DNA of 6,338 bases. Source: Niveispirillum sp. (GTDB lineage Bacteria > Pseudomonadota > Alphaproteobacteria > Azospirillales > Azospirillaceae). The position numbers and the translations under genes are program-made. How positions within the stretch are numbered: the stretch's first letter is position 1; each line of letters starts with the position of its first letter. Of the stretch, positions 5,405 to 6,338 are shown in pieces. The notes beneath the pieces were generated by a model. It was not told where the DNA came from. It worked only from the letters and a program-made list of their open reading frames with translations, and did no database searches. Location of the stretch: contig JAEMSB010000283.1 of the NCBI GenBank assembly GCA_016463045.1, positions 1-6,338 of the forward strand, written 5' to 3'.

Positions 5405-5590
5405 ATGCATCACAAGACCAACCTGCCTACCAAGACCTGCATCCAATGCGGTCGGCCCTTCACCTGGCGACGCAAATGGGCGCGCGATTGGGAGCAGGTG
5501 AAATATTGTTCCGATGCCTGCCGGCGCGGCAAGGTGCCGGACCGGACAGGCGGTACCACCGTTACTCCAGCCCGACCAGGGCGCGGGTAA
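5405..5590 (+). CDS. small zinc-ribbon protein of the DUF2256 type
   Basis: This is a 61-residue protein of unknown function. It matches the DUF2256 pattern: an N-terminal MHHKTNLPTKTC, then C12-x2-C15 (CIQCGRPF), the conserved FTWRRKWARDWEQVKYC stretch (19-35), and C35-x3-C39 (CSDAC) followed by basic residues. Four cysteines in CxxC and CxxxC pairs suggest one zinc site, and the Arg/Lys/Trp-rich middle suggests nucleic-acid or protein binding (inference). I start it at the ATG at 5405, with AGGA 5-6 nt upstream. An in-frame ATG at 5372 would put the hairpin inside the gene and add eleven residues not expected in the family. The last nine codons or so overlap the end of the convergent ftsY, and this C-terminal tail (after about residue 45) is not part of the conserved core. 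Confidence 0.85.
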   Translation: MHHKTNLPTKTCIQCGRPFTWRRKWARDWEQVKYCSDACRRGKVPDRTGGTTVTPARPGRG

Positions 5591-6338
5591 AGCCTCGCGC
5601 CTCAAACGGGCGCAGATCGTACACGCCCTCGCCCACGCCGATGGCATGGACCGGCAGCTTGAACTTCTCCGCCAGGGCCACCAGCACGCCACCGCGCGCC
5701 GACCCGTCCAGCTTGGTCAGGACCAAGCCGTTGATGGACACCATGTCCTTGAACACTTCAATCTGGCTATGCGCGTTCTGGCCCGTGGTAGCATCTAGGG
5801 TCAGCAGGGTGGTGTGCGGTGCCTCGGGGTTCAACTTCTTGATGACGCGCACGATCTTGCGCAGTTCTTCCATCAAACCGGCCTTGTTCTGCAACCGGCC
5901 CGCCGTATCGATCAGCAGGACGTCGGCGCCCGCCCTGGTTGCCTGTTCAACGGCATCATAGGCAAGGCCCGCCGCATCCGCCCCCGTATCGCGCGCCACG
6001 ACGGGACAGCCCGTGCGTTCGCCCCAGACCTTCAGCTGCGCCACGGCGGCGGCGCGAAACGTGTCACCGGCGGCCAGCCAAACGGTTTTGCCTTCGTCTC
6101 GGAACTGGCGGGCCAGCTTGCCGATGGTTGTGGTCTTGCCGGTGCCGTTGACGCCGACCAGCAGGATGATATGCGGCTTCTTCGACGGATCAATGACCAG
6201 GGGCTGGGCCACCGGCTCCACGATCTTCTGCAATTCGGTGGCGAGGTAATCCTTCACCTCTTCCGCCGAAACTTCCTTGCCGAACCGCGTCTTGGCCAAA
6301 CCTGCCGTGAGACGGGCCGCTGTGACGGGGCCTAGGTC
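5562..6338 (-). CDS. ftsY: signal recognition particle receptor FtsY (C-terminal NG part, runs off the right edge)
   Basis: FtsY is the membrane-associated GTPase that receives the SRP (Ffh-4.5S RNA) and its ribosome cargo for delivery to the Sec translocon. The visible 258 residues begin in the N domain with DLGPVTAARL and AKTRFGKEVS. They then contain the whole G domain: P-loop GVNGTGKTTT (62-71), the SRP-GTPase insertion motif GDTFRAAA (91-98), DTAGR (144-148), DATTGQNA (182-189), TKLDG (208-212) and the closing GVGEGVYDLRPF (234-245). The reading frame stays open to position 6338 with clear family sequence, so the TTG at 6299 is an internal codon, not the start. The true start, including any acidic A domain, lies outside the window. 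The stop TAA (5564-5562) lies within the 3' end of the convergent DUF2256 gene. Confidence 0.97.
   Translation of the reverse strand, partial: DLGPVTAARLTAGLAKTRFGKEVSAEEVKDYLATELQKIVEPVAQPLVIDPSKKPHIILLVGVNGTGKTTTIGKLARQFRDEGKTVWLAAGDTFRAAAVAQLKVWGERTGCPVVARDTGADAAGLAYDAVEQATRAGADVLLIDTAGRLQNKAGLMEELRKIVRVIKKLNPEAPHTTLLTLDATTGQNAHSQIEVFKDMVSINGLVLTKLDGSARGGVLVALAEKFKLPVHAIGVGEGVYDLRPFEARGFTRALVGLE

Noticed and set aside
6297..6299. TTG as the ftsY start
   Set aside because: The frame stays open to the window end with typical FtsY N-domain sequence (DLGPVTAARL), so this is an internal codon.

Overview
The window looks like chromosomal DNA of a GC-rich alphaproteobacterium. The gene order yebC-ruvC-ruvA-ruvB and the protein sequences (YebC, RuvC, FtsY, DUF2256) fit an alphaproteobacterial, possibly Rhodospirillales/Azospirillum-like, core region. 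The genus cannot be fixed from the sequence alone.

Minus strand, read right to left from 4017 to 1: an enoyl-ACP reductase of the FabI type (3247-4017), an 81-nt gap, yebC (2413-3165), then ruvC (1859-2386) 26 nt further on. Between ruvC and ruvA, where these genes are usually adjacent, lies an inserted block. It holds a decayed partial vapB copy (1627-1794), a recognisable promoter, and an intact vapB-vapC toxin-antitoxin pair (1273-1554 and 858-1295). The toxin stop overlaps the ruvA start (ATGA), and the ruvA stop overlaps a GTG start of ruvB (GTGA). So vapB, vapC, ruvA and ruvB form one chain of overlapping genes. ruvB runs off the left edge.

Plus strand: after a 220-bp divergent intergenic region comes a gene for an exported protein with a very regular 17-residue, bactofilin-like beta-helix and a C-terminal membrane domain (4238-5362). 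Next are a small hairpin (5373-5396) and a 61-residue zinc-ribbon protein of the DUF2256 type (5405-5590). Its 3' end overlaps the 3' end of the convergent ftsY gene (5562 to beyond 6338), the signal-recognition-particle receptor, which runs off the right edge.

Functionally, RuvA and RuvB drive Holliday-junction branch migration and RuvC cuts the junction. YebC is a conserved translation or regulatory factor. FabI makes fatty acids and FtsY targets membrane proteins. The striking point is that a toxin-antitoxin module has been spliced into the recombination-repair operon so tightly that ruvAB expression probably depends on the vapBC transcript and on translation of vapC.
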